Under the pieces are notes generated by a model. That model saw nothing but the letters and a program-made list of their open reading frames with translations, did not search any database and was not told where the DNA came from. Below, piece after piece: positions 1 through 40,507 of a stretch of 64,000 nt of DNA. The DNA lies in NCBI RefSeq assembly GCF_018991925.1, contig NW_024737068.1, forward strand, positions 4,184,947-4,248,946, written 5' to 3'. Every line of letters begins with the position of its first letter. Positions within the stretch are counted from its first letter, which is position 1. The position numbers and the translations under genes are program-made. Source of the stretch: Homarus americanus. Lineage: Eukaryota; Arthropoda; Malacostraca; Decapoda; Nephropidae.

Positions 1-170
1 GAACTGCAATTGCCTAGCTTATACTATTGGTGGAAAGGGGTGACTTAATAGAAGTTTATAAAGACATTACTCAGTTGAGTGTTCATACCTAGAGCTGGTG
101 GATGCACTAGGCGCTAAGTTGAAGTAGTTACAAGTTCAGGAAACTGTCTAAAGGGAAAAAAAATTGGTAA
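1..170 (+). repeat. Diverged CR1-like LINE 3' fragment
   Basis: The order of matches (CTAGCTTATACTA, GAAGT.TATAA, ACTCAGTTGAGTGT, AGAGCTGG.GGA) follows the 3' coding end of the CR1-like LINE seen at 2641 and 21250, with many substitutions. It is an old 5'-truncated copy, perhaps continuing left of the window. Confidence 0.6.
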
Positions 171-1944
171 AAGGATGCAATTAGTAGAAATACCAGAAAT
201 TGAATGGGAAGAAAATTTGTATTGGCTTGACATACTTTGTGTAATTAATTTATTACACTATAGTGCAACAGCTGCACCTAAGTACAGGAGACCCTTGCCA
301 TTCGTGGGTATGCGATTCGCGATTTCGATTTTCACAGTAAGCAAATGGTGACTAGCTTGTGAGCCTTTTCTCACAGCTCAATGAGTCACCCTATGTGCCA
401 GCAGCGTCTCCTCTCCCTTTGTTTGCACTCAGCTATTGCTTGTGTTGTACTGTCAAAACTAAAGTGTTCCTGTGTGAAAATGACCCCTAAAAGACTACCT
501 AGTGTCAGTGCTAGTGGAGTGAAATGTAAAAGGCAGAAGTCAGCGATGACCCTGACAAAGAAAGTTAATTATTAGACGAGTTAAAGGGGGGGATGAGTGC
601 TGCTGCAACTGGTCGGTTGTTTGGTATAGGTATACAGTAGTGCATGAAGGCAGTATAAGTTGCTATTCATGGTTTTGCCTATTCGTGCCAGGGTTTACTG
701 TAATTCATAAGCATACCCCAGTTTATGATGAGCTACAGATCCTGGGAAGAATTATAAAATTTTCTTCCTCCTGATGCAGTTGGTTCAATATTCAGAGCCT
801 CAAATTCTTTAAATTCCTTCTATGAACTTTGACTCTTAAATTTTTCTCGATGGTCCTAGTGTAGCTTTCATGTACTCTGTACTTTTTTGCATGAGTGCTT
901 TGCTAGACAAGCAGCTTATGAAGGAAGATTATTCAAACATTTTATGGCACTAAATGGTATTCCATAGTTTTTAAAGTTGATCTTGGTACAGGAGTCTTAA
1001 GAATTCTTCCTCATGCTTTTCAGAGGTAATAAACTTCGTTAAAATGAGGAGTAAATGGTGCTTATACTCCATACCTTTTGTATGCATCTTCTAACTGATT
1101 GAAATATGAAAGTACAGTATTTGTTTGATATTTGTAAGTAATCTGCAGCCACTGTCTGACCCAACATCATCTTAAGTTTTAGAGTATGAATAACCCCAAA
1201 ATTTGGCCAAAACTAAAGAGTGTATTTGCTGATAGTACATCAGTGCGATGGGATATTTGTTTCAGGTGTTTAGGAATTTAAATTTAGTAGAGGGAAAGGA
1301 TCGTTCCTTTTTTTGTCTAATTTGGTGGTTCAAGTGGAGATTCTTTAACATGGTTTGGTGGAAGGCCTAAGTTGCATAAAATTAATCTGATTATTTAAGA
1401 TACTTCTCCTGATAGTTGGGTGGTTCTGAAAGTGGAATCTTTACTTACTGTTCCATTAGCGTAGTCTGGTGGCTCGACTGGTGGATACCTCTTCACCAAG
1501 TCGGGCGCTACATTCTCCAGGTACCATTTGAAGCTTTTGCACTGGAGACGTTCACGTATCTGTTGGCAGAACAGTTTGTGTTAAGGGTTGGTATTGTTAA
1601 CCTACTTGAAAAATGCCTATTATGGTTTGGGTGTGCAAACATTACCTCATGTATTGAGGTATATACAGTAGATGGAGCTTCACATGAACACACAATCATT
1701 AAATAGAATAAATATTGTATAGTATCATCTTTTGTCCAAGGTTGGTCACAACTGAAGGTCATAAGCCTTTTTTGGGCAACTAAGATGTACTGCAATATTT
1801 TTCTTGTCTTCTAATCCACTGTTGGAATTGAACTAACTGGAGGTTCATTTTCTAGTGGGAGCATTAATATTGAGATGGTGTTTCTTTGAGGGAAAATTTC
1901 TGTAATGATTTTTATGTTTAATCTATCATTGTCAATTACTTATT

Positions 1945-2235
1945 TAGCACGGCGGTCGAGTGGATATAGTGCTTGCCTCCTGTTCCAGGGGTCCGAAGTT
2001 CGATTCGCAGGTGCTCCCGGTTTACCCAGCTGGAAATGGGTAGCTAAGTTTACGATTTAGGGAAGTGGATGTGTTCGAGTGCAGTACCGACCATGCTACC
2101 TCCTTGTATACCGAAGGCTAGTATACAATGTGTTGTATTCTCACTGTCACTAACAAGCAGTCATGCCAATGGGACCCACTTTCACCACTTATTAGCTAAC
2201 GAGGTGGTCGGTCTGTTCTTTGTTACTCTGACCTT
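1945..2235 (+). repeat. tRNA-like SINE candidate
   Basis: An A-box-like GGTCGAGTGGA segment is followed about 40 bp later by a B-box-like GTTCGATTC, then a non-tRNA body. The spacing suits an internal RNA polymerase III promoter. No second copy in this window confirms the family. Confidence 0.45.
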
Positions 2236-2640
2236 TATTGTCCAGTGCTAGTAAATGGGAAACTGATATTTGTCCTCTTTAAGTCTTTCTTACATCCCCC
2301 ACCATTTGATAATGTTTGAATGGGACTGTTATGGCAGCTATCGCAGAGCATTATGTGTTGTCACATGGACAATGCAATTCATCAACAATCTCAAATTAAA
2401 TGTCAAGGGTTTGGATTTAACAACGAATTCTGATTTGCTAGCTGAAGAGTTGCTATCTGTAGAACATAAATTGATTAGGAAGGTACAACAGGAAGGCTTC
2501 TTCAGGAATATGAAGCCATGATGGGAGGCTGTAGGAAGTCTAATAATCTGATGCAAGAACTCAGGTTGTTTGAAAGTAAAGGACTGTTGATGTTTAAAGG
2601 GATAATTCTACTAAATATTCCATATTGCTTCTACCTAACC

Positions 2641-3235
2641 TAACCGAAATATGCTAGGGACTGTCAGTTGGTTGAAAATGTTCAAAGGAGGGCCACCAGA
2701 CTGGTGCCTGCACTTCGGCACCTCAGCTACCCTGAGAGATTGAAGCGCCTGAACTTGCCTAGCTTATACTACAGACATTGCCCAGGGGGAACCTAGTTGA
2801 GGTGTATAAGCATCTCAGGGGGCACTACTCAGTTGAGTGTCCTTACTTGGAGCTGGCAGACTCTCACCCCACAAGGGGTCACAGCTCAAGATTGTAGAAG
2901 CTGCAAGTCCAGAAAACCGTAAGGGCAAATTTTTTCGGAGTGAGGGTTGTAAACTCTTGGAACAATCTACCAGAGAGTGTTGTGACGGCACCGAGTGTGA
3001 GCTCTTTCAAGACAAGACTTGACCAACACTGGAGCAGGTTCAGGTACATTCAGGAGCCGGTGCATGCCCAGTATTTGCCAACAGTGCGTGACAGAGACGT
3101 GACCAATCGCCCGGGCGGCTAGCGAGCCGATCTTTTGGTGAAGAAGATAAATGAAAAGGAAAAGTAATCAGAGACGTGACCGATCGCCCAAGCGATCAGT
3201 GGCGAAGAGGATAAAAGTAAAAAGTATATACTCAA
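2641..3235 (+). repeat. CR1-like LINE, 5'-truncated 3' end
   Basis: Nearly the same sequence as 21140-21460, encoding RDCQLVENVQRRATRLVPAL with frameshifts and continuing through the C-terminal NSWNNLPESVVTAP block to the 3' end near 3130. The tail carries a repeated GATCGCCC...GATAAAAGTAAA segment. It is joined directly to a short CCTAACCTAACC stretch at its 5' truncation point. The reading frame is broken, so this is a dead copy. Confidence 0.9.
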
Positions 3236-3259
3236 AGGATTGCTTCATTACTAATATCT

Positions 3260-4890
3260 AAGTAATGCCAAAAGTGTATGTTTTACGGAGTGAATCATGG
3301 TGTCTTATATATTAGACAGAAATGGTGGATTCCTAGAACTAGACAAGTGGTAAAGAGAGTCATAAAGAGATATATAATATGTAAAAAGCATAAACGCCGA
3401 GTGTGCCATAATTACCCGATTTTTTTTTATTTAAGAACCAGCCTACCCACTAGGTGCTTCCATACTAACCTAAAGGCTACCCATTGTGAAATTAATTCTC
3501 CATGGACATGGGAATGTATCTAAATGTGTTAATAAATCTTTTCTCTTTTCATTATAATGTTAGAGGGCATTTCATTTAAAAAAAACATTAGGTGTTTATT
3601 GTACCCTGTATAAGGAGTGGCATCGCCCATGCCCAGGTCCTGGAAATTGGGTCCATCGATGATTTCACGGTTTGATTTGTTAATTCAGTTGCACTCATCT
3701 GTTTGAGAGTTTTCGAGGTTCTAATCTCTTACTATTTAACTTTTAACTAATAAATAAGGGAAAATAAATAATTTTTCTTGTGGGCTGACCTTTTTGGGCC
3801 TCTTAAATGACTGGAAATAATTGCAATATATTTAAATTATAATGAAACATGTTTTACAAAATACTTTTATACATAAAAGAAAACTATGTTAAACATACAA
3901 ACATCCTTTAAATGACTGACAATAGCTAAGTAATATAAAATATTATAAAGAACGTCTTTTAGAGAATAACTGTTACGTTATGTATAAGCACTTGACACAA
4001 TTATCAGCTCAAAGCTTGTTAGAGGAGCAAATTACAGGCATCTTTTCAAGTAATTAAGGCAATATTTTGTTTTGAGTTTGGAGATTTTGGAGAGTGACGG
4101 CACTATGTACAAAAAAGGCAGTAGACAGTGTTGGCAAACTGTGCTCTTTACTTGTGTGGTGATTAGAGCAATCTACAAAAAAAATAGTGAATAACTTACC
4201 GTAGATGCATTACCACAAGCCTTTTGGTGTTTCTGTAGCAGAGAGGGATTTCCACAGCTACTTACAAAAGATAACACTCCCACCTTTATTAGTCCTTTTA
4301 CATAGTATACAGTGTATTAAAGAATTAGTAAGCTATGAGGCAGTGAACAATTTTCTTGCTGATATACGTTGCAAATGGAAATTTATTCTGGCAAGAGCTC
4401 CTTGGTTTGGAATAATCTGGGAGCATTGGGATCGTTAAAGCAGGATTAAAGAAAGTTCTTGGTAGAGATCTTATTACCCTGGAAGAACTGACTACACTTC
4501 TGCTTGAAATTGAAGCATCAGTTAATGATAGACCGATGACCTATGTTTTTAGTTTGATGGAAGATGCCGGAAGTTATTACACTTTCACACCTAGATTACG
4601 GACTATCCCAAAAGAAAGTGTTACATCTTGTATCCTAAAATATTCCACTGATTTATGGGAAATTTTGACAAATGAATATTTATTGGTCCTTAAAGAAACA
4701 CATATATGCCTACTGAAGAACTATGATAATTGCCTGTCTGTAGGTGATGTCCTCATTCATGATGAGGGGGACCCCTGAACACTTTGGAAATTGGGATGGA
4801 TAGTTGAATTAAATCCTGGTCCAGATACACTTGTTAGGGTGTTTAATTCCCAAGACATGCTGCTTTGGGTTTGGCTAATCTTTGGCAATC
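3260..4890 (+). pseudogene. Bel/Pao-like retrotransposon integrase remnant
   Basis: Three pieces in order match the C-terminal part of a Bel/Pao-type Pol. At 3278, IRQKWWIPRTRQVVKRVIKR plus YIICKK is the zinc-binding region ahead of integrase, with one of the expected Cys replaced by Tyr. At 4300-4500, CIKELVSYEAVNNFLADIRC and KFILARAPWFG are the integrase core end. KKVLGRDLITLEELTTLLLE and IEASVNDRP follow in a shifted frame. At 4700-4840, VGDVLIHDEGDP and KLGWIVELNPGPD are the chromatin-side tail. Frameshifts, stops and an unrelated AT-rich gap (about 3530-4080) show that it is inactive. No LTRs were recognised. Confidence 0.85.
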
Positions 4891-5531
4891 AGAACTTGCT
4901 TCAAAACTTTTGTAAATAATGAATACGTATAATGTGATTTTATCAAGATTTATCTTATCCACGTTTTCACTGTGGATCTACATGAAGTATAATGTACTGT
5001 ATATGTTGATGCACAGATTTTTATTTGTTTTTGGTGGTGGGTATATATTATACTGGAATTAAATGATATTAGGGAATTAAACTATAATATTAGCCACGAG
5101 AATTAGTTTAAGGCTTGGCGGATCACATTATGGTTTTGCCTAAAATTTGCATGCATGATTAGTCTTGTGTTTCACTGCCTGCACCATAAGTTAGTTGGAT
5201 ACCTGCCACCCAACTTACCACACACCCTATCAGTATATTCTCAGTTAAACCTACAAAGAGACTCAAAACACAGTCCACGTACATGACGATGTGTTAATAT
5301 GGGTACTCCACATCAACAAGGAGAAAGATAAGTTTCTATTTATTTAATGATACCGGATAAACTATAGCAGGTAACTAAACATATAAACAACGTGCGGTAG
5401 TCAGACAAGTGAACTGTGCTTTAATTATTTTTGTTGAACCTTTATAAATAATGATAGGGCCCTTACCTTGATCTTAACAGTGTATATATTTGCTAATTTA
5501 GGTAGAAAAAATAACTCATTTCATTACAAAC

Positions 5532-34251
<28,720 letters not shown>

Positions 34252-34769
34252 ACTATTAGTTTATTGGTACGAGGGGAAGCGGGATTGAGAGCGTTGTGTA
34301 TCCACTTCTTGGACACGTGTCTGGCACCACTGATTATCAGGTTGTGTACGCAGCATGTGCTGTGCTGGCTCTGTACCACGTTCCACCACCCCACCCCTTC
34401 ACCTCTGACACTCTCCTGCCAGCCGTACAACGCGCACATACTATCACCAACATCAAGACAACAACAACGATTACCTTAAATTGATTAGCAGATTCATGTC
34501 ATCATACATTACTTGTGATGTTCGTTTCTGCCGACCACACACTGTATAAATTTTCTAAGTTATTTATGCCAAGATTTATCTTTCTTTCTATTGAGAAATC
34601 CATATTTATTTATTATAAGATATTTTTGAATCACCTACAGTAGAGGTTAGCTCCCAGCTTATTTCACATAAAGATTAAACACATTACTGTACAACCCAGA
34701 TTGTACTGCTCCATTATACTTATGTTTTTAAATTCCACTCTAATTTATATGTAAATGTATATGTACAGT

Positions 34770-34860
34770 ATGTATAAATAAAAAAATAAACAAAATAATA
34801 AAAAAATAAAATAAAAAATAATAAATAAAATAAATAAACATTGAAGTGATAACCGTGGTA
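34770..34860. repeat. A-rich TAAA/TAAAA tract
   Basis: Degenerate (AATA)n, upstream of the GALNT first exon by about 0.5 kb. Confidence 0.85.
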
Positions 34861-35089
34861 ACACTATGAGATGTACTTATTACTACCATGCCATTGTACT
34901 ATTCCAGATGATACTAAATGTTACATAATACTTCCTCGAGATAAATGTATAGTATATATCAAGTGCCTCAAAGAGAGCTCAGGTTCTCAACTGGCTCAGC
35001 CATGTTAATATTATTATTATCCACTCAATATCTGTATTATTCTGGCTAAATAAAATGTTTCAAATCAATTCAATTCAATTCATAACGCT

Positions 35090-35250
35090 ACTTGGGGATA
35101 ATGTTAGGATAGGGTAAATTTAATTAAGTTAGGGAAGGTTAGTTTAGGTTAGATTAAGAAAAGTTAAGTTAGAATAGGTTAAATTAAGTTAAGTTGTATC
35201 AACAAGGGTTTGGTTAAAATAGGTTAGATTAGTCTGCGCTAGATTAAGTT
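35090..35250. repeat. Degenerate GGTTA/TTAGG-type tract
   Basis: Many GTTAG, GGTTAG, AAGTTAGG words in irregular array, resembling decayed arthropod telomere-type (TTAGG)n repeats. Shorter AACCTAACC stretches occur at 2635 and 32640. Confidence 0.5.
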
Positions 35251-35794
35251 ACGGTAGTTATTCTTCGAGCAAAACAAGTTGGCGTGTCTAATCTTCAGGT
35301 GATTAATGTTAAAAACATTGATGACATTTCACAAACTGTACACTGTTACTCATCACGACCTATCACGCATAACGTGTAAATGTGTGTGCTGGAGACAGAG
35401 TAACTAACAGGTGCTGTACACGCAGACACTTGTACAGGTGCGAGGGAGAACACTTGTGGTAACACGGTAAAACGTGACAAGGGGATGGTGAACCACAACT
35501 GTCAGGTAGGAGGAAGATTGTCATCTACTTAAGCGCCTATGACTTGAGGATAATGGTTAACCACTGACCAAAATAAGCCTAAATATATATTTCATGTAGA
35601 TCCACAATGAAGATCAAAAGAAAATAGATATTAAGTTCACACTAATAACACCTGTCAATTAATGTAATGGTTGGCAGAAGCCAATATAAAACTTCATCCA
35701 TAACGTTATCTTAGTTAAGTATACGGTAAATATGTATAGAACATTTCTCAGGGTGGTCGTGGTCAACGAACATACTGTAACATCAACGCTACAA

Positions 35795-35878
35795 ATTATT
35801 AGGGCTTGAACCCACAGCTGCCACGGTGCTAATTTGACTACGATAACCACTCGGCCACTAGCCCGGCGGGTGTATTCG
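35795..35878 (-). repeat. tRNA-like SINE head, minus strand
   Basis: Reverse strand shows TAGTGGCCGAGTGG, an excellent A box, and GGTTCAAGCCC, a B box, about 50 bp apart. It looks class II tRNA-like (Ser/Leu) but lacks a clean acceptor stem, so it is a SINE or tRNA pseudogene. Confidence 0.55.
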
Positions 35879-36114
35879 TTTATAGTGCTGTACAGAAGGT
35901 CGGACGAATGTTGTGCACAAAGCCCGGATAGTAGAGAGCTACATAACTCGAACAGGGATGTGTTTATAATGGTCGTAGCTTAATAGTAGTTAAATTCCCC
36001 AGAGCTGATTAACCTGGTAGTGGTTATAGTAGCTAAACACAACACCTTAACCTTCTAAGGATCACGTGAAGATTAACACCTCCAGCCCTAACTACCCCAC
36101 TTAATTTACCTTTA

Positions 36115-36715
36115 ATCCTCTTCGCCACTGATCGGCTAGTTAGCCGCTTGGGCGATCGGTCACGTTTCTTTTCATTTATCTTCTTCACCAAAAGATCGGC
36201 TCGCTAGCCGCCCGGGCGATCGGTCACGTCTCTGTCACGCACCGTTGGCAAATACTGGGCATGCACCGGCTCCTGAATGTACCTGAACCCGCTCCAGTGT
36301 TGGCCAAATCTTGTCTTGAAAGAGCTCACACTCGGTGCCGTCACAACACTCTCTGGTAGATTGTTCCAAGAGTTTACAACCCTCACTCCGAAAAAGTTTG
36401 CCCTCACGGTTTTCTGGACTTGCTGCTTTTTCAATCTTGAGCTGTGACCCCTTGTGGGGCGAGCGTCCGCCAGCTCCAAGTAAGGACACTCAACTGAGTA
36501 GTGCCCCCTGAGATGCTTATACACCTCAACTAGGTCCCCCCCTTGCCTGTCTGTAGTATAAGCTAGGCAAGTTCAGGCGCTCCAATCTCTCAGGGTAGCT
36601 GAGGTGCCGAAGTGCAGGCACCAGTCTGGTGGCCCTCCTCTGAACATTTTCAACCAACTGACAGTCCCTAGCATATCTCGGGGATCAGATGGGGTGACAG
36701 TACTCCAGATGGGGA
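36115..36715 (-). repeat. CR1-like LINE 3' end, minus strand
   Basis: Reverse complement of 2641-3235/21130-21460. Minus-strand frame from 36524 reads VYKHLRGHYSVECPYLELAD-type sequence, then NSWNNLPESVVTAPSVSSFK and PVHAQYLPTVRDRDVTDRPG, the intact C-terminus of the family. The sequence ends 5' near the LEYCHP region. The tail has two GATCGG...CGATCGGTCACGT units. Confidence 0.92.
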
Positions 36716-37851
36716 AGCAATAGCCAAACCTAACGCTAATGGAACAATTTTTCTCAACAACCGCCTTTAGGTATTCGAGTCGTGTAGGTGAGGGAGATTT
36801 GTGAGAGTTTAGAATCTATTTACTCTGATTTTTCTTTGTATTATTGAGTCTATTGTTTCATATTATTCTCATGTAATAAATAGTGAAAGGCTATATAGTC
36901 ATATATAAACCTCGAGGAGATGCCAGGAAATTGTAGCTGTAAATGTGCACTATTAAAACACACTAGAAAAATGAGTTACGATTTTGGATACAACCATTAA
37001 ACCTAAAGAAAATTAACGTAGTGAAACCTACCCAGATTAACCCAATCTTCAGCGTAATTTAACCAACCTAAATTTGCCTTAACTATACCAAACCAAACTC
37101 CAATTATTCTTAGGTAAACCAGCTCCAAACTTAAATACCTTAACCACTGAACAGTTCTGTAAAGGTTGGTTTAAGAGCACAGTTTTTCGGTGTAATGTAA
37201 TGTTATGCAGCTTTTATTTGTAATATCTCAAAAACATACTGTAGTTATGTGTGTGGTTATTATTTCAGTATTATGATGATAGCTTTAGTTGAATACTGTA
37301 GACATTCACGTAAATATAACATATTGACCTACTGCCCTACTCTTTGTTGTGGCATAATTAACTCGTTGAAAAAAGAGTAAATAGTTGATAATTATGTAAC
37401 TGTTTGCATCCTGTAGTTCAGTACATGTCTCTATTCTAACGTAAGTCATATAGTTGGGAGTGAATATGTTTTCAGATGTGTTGACATTGGTTGGGAGGGA
37501 ACGTATTCGTCAGCTGTGTATTGTGAATGTCAGTTGTGTTGACATCGGTTATAATCTGTTCCGAGTCGAGTCAGATTAGAGAAAACGTTAACTCGAGGAA
37601 GCGAACTCAATTTCTAAGAACAACTAACTAGATCATAATGCTGTACTCGCAGGCAAAAAATATTCCACACAGTGTCGGCCGAAAACGCTTTGCACACCAC
37701 AACTTCCGGCAATTTACTCTAAATGTTTACCAATTGAACAGTCTGCTTGCTGCTGGCGTTTGTGGCAGGAATGTCAGAAACACAGAATAATGCGTGTCTA
37801 GCAGGCTTTGATTGGTGGTTGTCATCTATGACCTCAGATTATGACCCGGGG

Positions 37852-38208
37852 GTGCTGGTGGTAGTGGTACCACTCTTGCCTTCGCAAGCGAGATGTCACG
37901 GGTTCGATTCCCGGGCCGGTGGAAGTTGTTTGGACATACTTCTTAGCCCCCATTAGTCCCTGTTCACCTAGCAGTAAAGTAGGTACCTGGTGTAAATCGA
38001 AAGTTGCGAATTCGTATTCAGGGACAAGTTGTTGGAGCTTCCAATAACTTGATGACATAAACCATTGACTCTTCAGGCTTCTACGCCCTTAACTCATGAG
38101 ACAAAGGCAAGCATGAACTTAGCATGCTTCCCTGTTGGGCGCTGTAAACGCTTCTGCGCTTCACCTTACTCAAGGATGTAGGGGAGTGCCCAATAAATAA
38201 TAATAAAA
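37852..38208 (+). repeat. tRNA-derived SINE (family S1), plus strand
   Basis: Head GGGGTGCTGGTGGTAGTGGT with an A-box-like region and B box GGGTTCGATTCCCGG, body with AAAGTAGGTACCTGG and GAATTCGTATTCAGGGACAAG, and end GGGAGTGCCCAATAAATAAT. About 355 bp. The head is most like tRNA-Ala. The inverse copy is at 6318-6697. Confidence 0.9.
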
Positions 38209-38587
38209 CAAAAATTATGACCGTTTTATTACTAAATTTGCTTTAGTTTTAATTAGGTTAATTTAAGGTACCGTATGTTGGGCAAGACCGGATGGAGTGG
38301 GTGATGGTGGTGTGGCGGATGTATTGATGATGTGGATGCGTGTGGCTGGTGTCAAAAAATTTCAAATGTTTTCTAAATTCTCAGAATATTTTTCCCCAAA
38401 TTTCATATTAAAAAAAATCGAGAAATTTCCAAATTTTTCATTTTTTTTCTTCAAAGTTTTCCGAAAAATTTCACCAAATTTTAAGATTTAAAAAAAATCT
38501 GATTTTTTCTATAAATTAGAAGAACAGTGTCTTGAATAAAGACGAAAGATAAGGTGCTCCGTTGTTTCCTTTTTCCCGTGTGATTTT

Positions 38588-38591
<4 letters not shown>

Positions 38592-38668
<77 letters not shown>
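38592..38668. repeat. (TA)n microsatellite
   Basis: About 76 bp of TA directly abutting a TIR element end. Confidence 0.98.
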
Positions 38669-38671
<3 letters not shown>

Positions 38672-38855
38672 ACCCCTCCGTCAACGAATTCAATCCGTTC
38701 CAGAAGGTCATTCGTTAACCGAAAAGTTCGTTAACCGAAACCATACGACCGCCGAAGTTGTACCAAAATTTTGTCAAATTACGTATTTTCGAGTCCAAAC
38801 ATCAGTGATTGCGCCGTGTACAGGATAAATAAGTAACGCCTAGCAACTAGGTGGT
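38669..38855 (-). mobile_element. Fragment of the GACCCCTCG-type TIR family
   Basis: TGACCCCTCCGTCAACGAAT and TTCGTTAACCGAAAAGTTCG match one end of the A1/A2 family in inverse, but the interior differs. The terminal CAG is lost in the TA tract. It is a different subfamily, truncated. Confidence 0.65.
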
Positions 38856-38856
38856 T

Positions 38857-39464
38857 CAAGTCACCTCGATTAACCGACCCTCGGATTAATCGTCAATCCC
38901 GAACTCCTAAAAAGAAAAAAAAAATTACAGGGATTAGCCCACCCTGGCACAGGTCACTGACCCACATCAGGGCCTGGGGGGCGATAATGTAATAATATTA
39001 ATAATGATAATGATAATAATAGTAATAAAGAACCATAAAGAAATAAAAATGAAAAAAAAATCAAGAGTGAGAAATAATATATGTATGTTGTGTTGTCAAT
39101 AGTAAGAGAAGCAATTGAGACCCTGTAATTGTGTAAATGAGATAGAAAGTCAGATCAGCAACTTGGGACTAGGTCACAATTTTTGTGATGACATGTTCTT
39201 TGACTTTTCCATTTTTTATTCACGGTTTCTGTGCTGGTTCATATTTATTTACTAAAGTGGTTAATGTTTTAAAGCAAATTCTATTGAAATATAAATGGCA
39301 AATGAACAAAAATGAAAATAGGGAATTAAATGAGGTAGGTTAGGGAAAGGTACTTTGAAAATGTATGTATTATTTCCGTAGACTTTATGTACTATTAACC
39401 AACCTCTCGCATTATCCGTCGGCCCCTTCCCCCCATATGTGGTCGGTTAATCGAGGTTTTACTG
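38857..39464. mobile_element. pogo/Tigger-like TIR element with LINE-derived insert
   Basis: Left end CAAGTCACCTCGATTAACCG, right end inverse CAGTAAAACCTCGATTAACC, with TA following (39465-39466). The left terminus is slightly eroded. The interior holds an inverted LINE-derived mini-element (38930-39200). Confidence 0.6.
38930..39200 (-). repeat. Short Jockey-like LINE derivative (5' region plus 3' tail)
   Basis: On the minus strand it reads 5' region (match to 22225-22370), an (ATT)n spacer, then the 3' tail CCCCCCAGGCCCTGATGTGG ... GGGTGGGCTAATCC and poly(A). All coding sequence is absent. Confidence 0.7.
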
Positions 39465-39474
39465 TATATATAAT

Positions 39475-39725
39475 CAACACCTCATCCCGCCAGGATTCGA
39501 ACCCACGGCCCAAGACTGTGACCGGGGAATCCTACCTCTAGACCACCAGGATACTAAAATCAGTCCTAAACTCTGTTATATTTCACACAAAGCCTGTTCA
39601 ACGAGCTTATGGTGGCGTGAACCTCTAATGGGGCCTACCCATATCCTGGTGGTCTAGAGGTAGCGTTCCCCGGTTACAGTCATGGGTTCGAATCCTGGCG
39701 GGGCGAGGTGTTGATTATATGTAGA
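39475..39725. repeat. Inverted pair of tRNA-like SINE heads
   Basis: Right arm (plus) CCTGGTGGTCTAGAGGTAGC ... GGGTTCGAATCCTGGCGGGG. Left arm is its inverse at 39478-39560. A and B boxes are present in both arms. About 85-bp arms around about 90 bp. The right arm continues into TTTATCTTATCCACGTTTTT, a tail also present at 4955. Confidence 0.8.
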
Positions 39726-39786
39726 AGTCCGCGTGCTTTATTGGGCTAATGATTTATCTTATCCACGTTTTTCATTGTGGATTTAC

Positions 39787-39787
<1 letters not shown>

Positions 39788-39868
<81 letters not shown>
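39788..39868. repeat. (TA)n microsatellite
   Basis: About 80 bp of pure TA. Confidence 0.98.
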
Positions 39869-39873
<5 letters not shown>

Positions 39874-40370
39874 TTTTCCTAAATTTTCATATTTTTTTTC
39901 AAAATTCTCCAAATTTGTGAAATTTTTGGAAAAAATTCTGAAAATGGAAAAAAATATGAAAATTTGGAACAAATTTCTAAAAGTTTATAAAAAAATTTCA
40001 GAAAATTTCCAAAAATTTCATAATTTTTTCATAAAATATTCAGAAAATTTTCCAAAATTTTTCTGAAACTTTCATTATTTTTTTCTAATTTTTCAGAAAT
40101 TTTAGATAATTTTTGAAAAAATTCTTTAAATTTTGAAAAAAAATTAATGAGTTTCCGAAAATTGTGGAAATTTTTTTGAAAATTTTGGGAAATTTTTTTG
40201 AAAATTTTCTGAAAATGTTAAAAAAAAAAATTGAAAATTTGGAATGTAATTCTAAAAGTTTTTCCCGAAAATTAATAAATAAATTAAAAAAATTCACGAT
40301 TTTTCATATTTTTTCCCAAAATTTTCAATTTTTTTCACAAAATTTTTCAAAATTTTCAGAAATTTTACCA
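39868..40370. repeat. AAAATTTTC-type degenerate repeat
   Basis: About 500 bp made almost wholly of A/T runs in the pattern GAAAATTT(T)C with many self-complementary units. A shorter similar block is at 38355-38490. Lys/Phe/Asn ORFs across it are artefacts. Confidence 0.85.
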
Positions 40371-40507
40371 AAGGAGCAGACAGCAGAATTCGGCTAGTTC
40401 GTACGTGTTTTCAAGCCAAGCTGAGCACGCCAAACTTTTTCCATTGCTTAATGGTGCGCAGTGAGGACGGGTGTTCCAGCTATTTGATGTGTTTAATACT
40501 ATTTATC

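Noticed and set aside
3595..3665. Possible minus-strand exon (EIIDGPNFQDLGMGD)
   Set aside because: Open only briefly, with no match to the GALNT lectin domain and no convincing splice sites; it lies inside the Bel/Pao remnant region.
37852..37925. Functional tRNA gene
   Set aside because: A and B boxes are present but the acceptor stem does not pair and the sequence continues into a SINE body with a second inverted copy at 6318; the same reasoning applies to 1945, 35795 and 39653.
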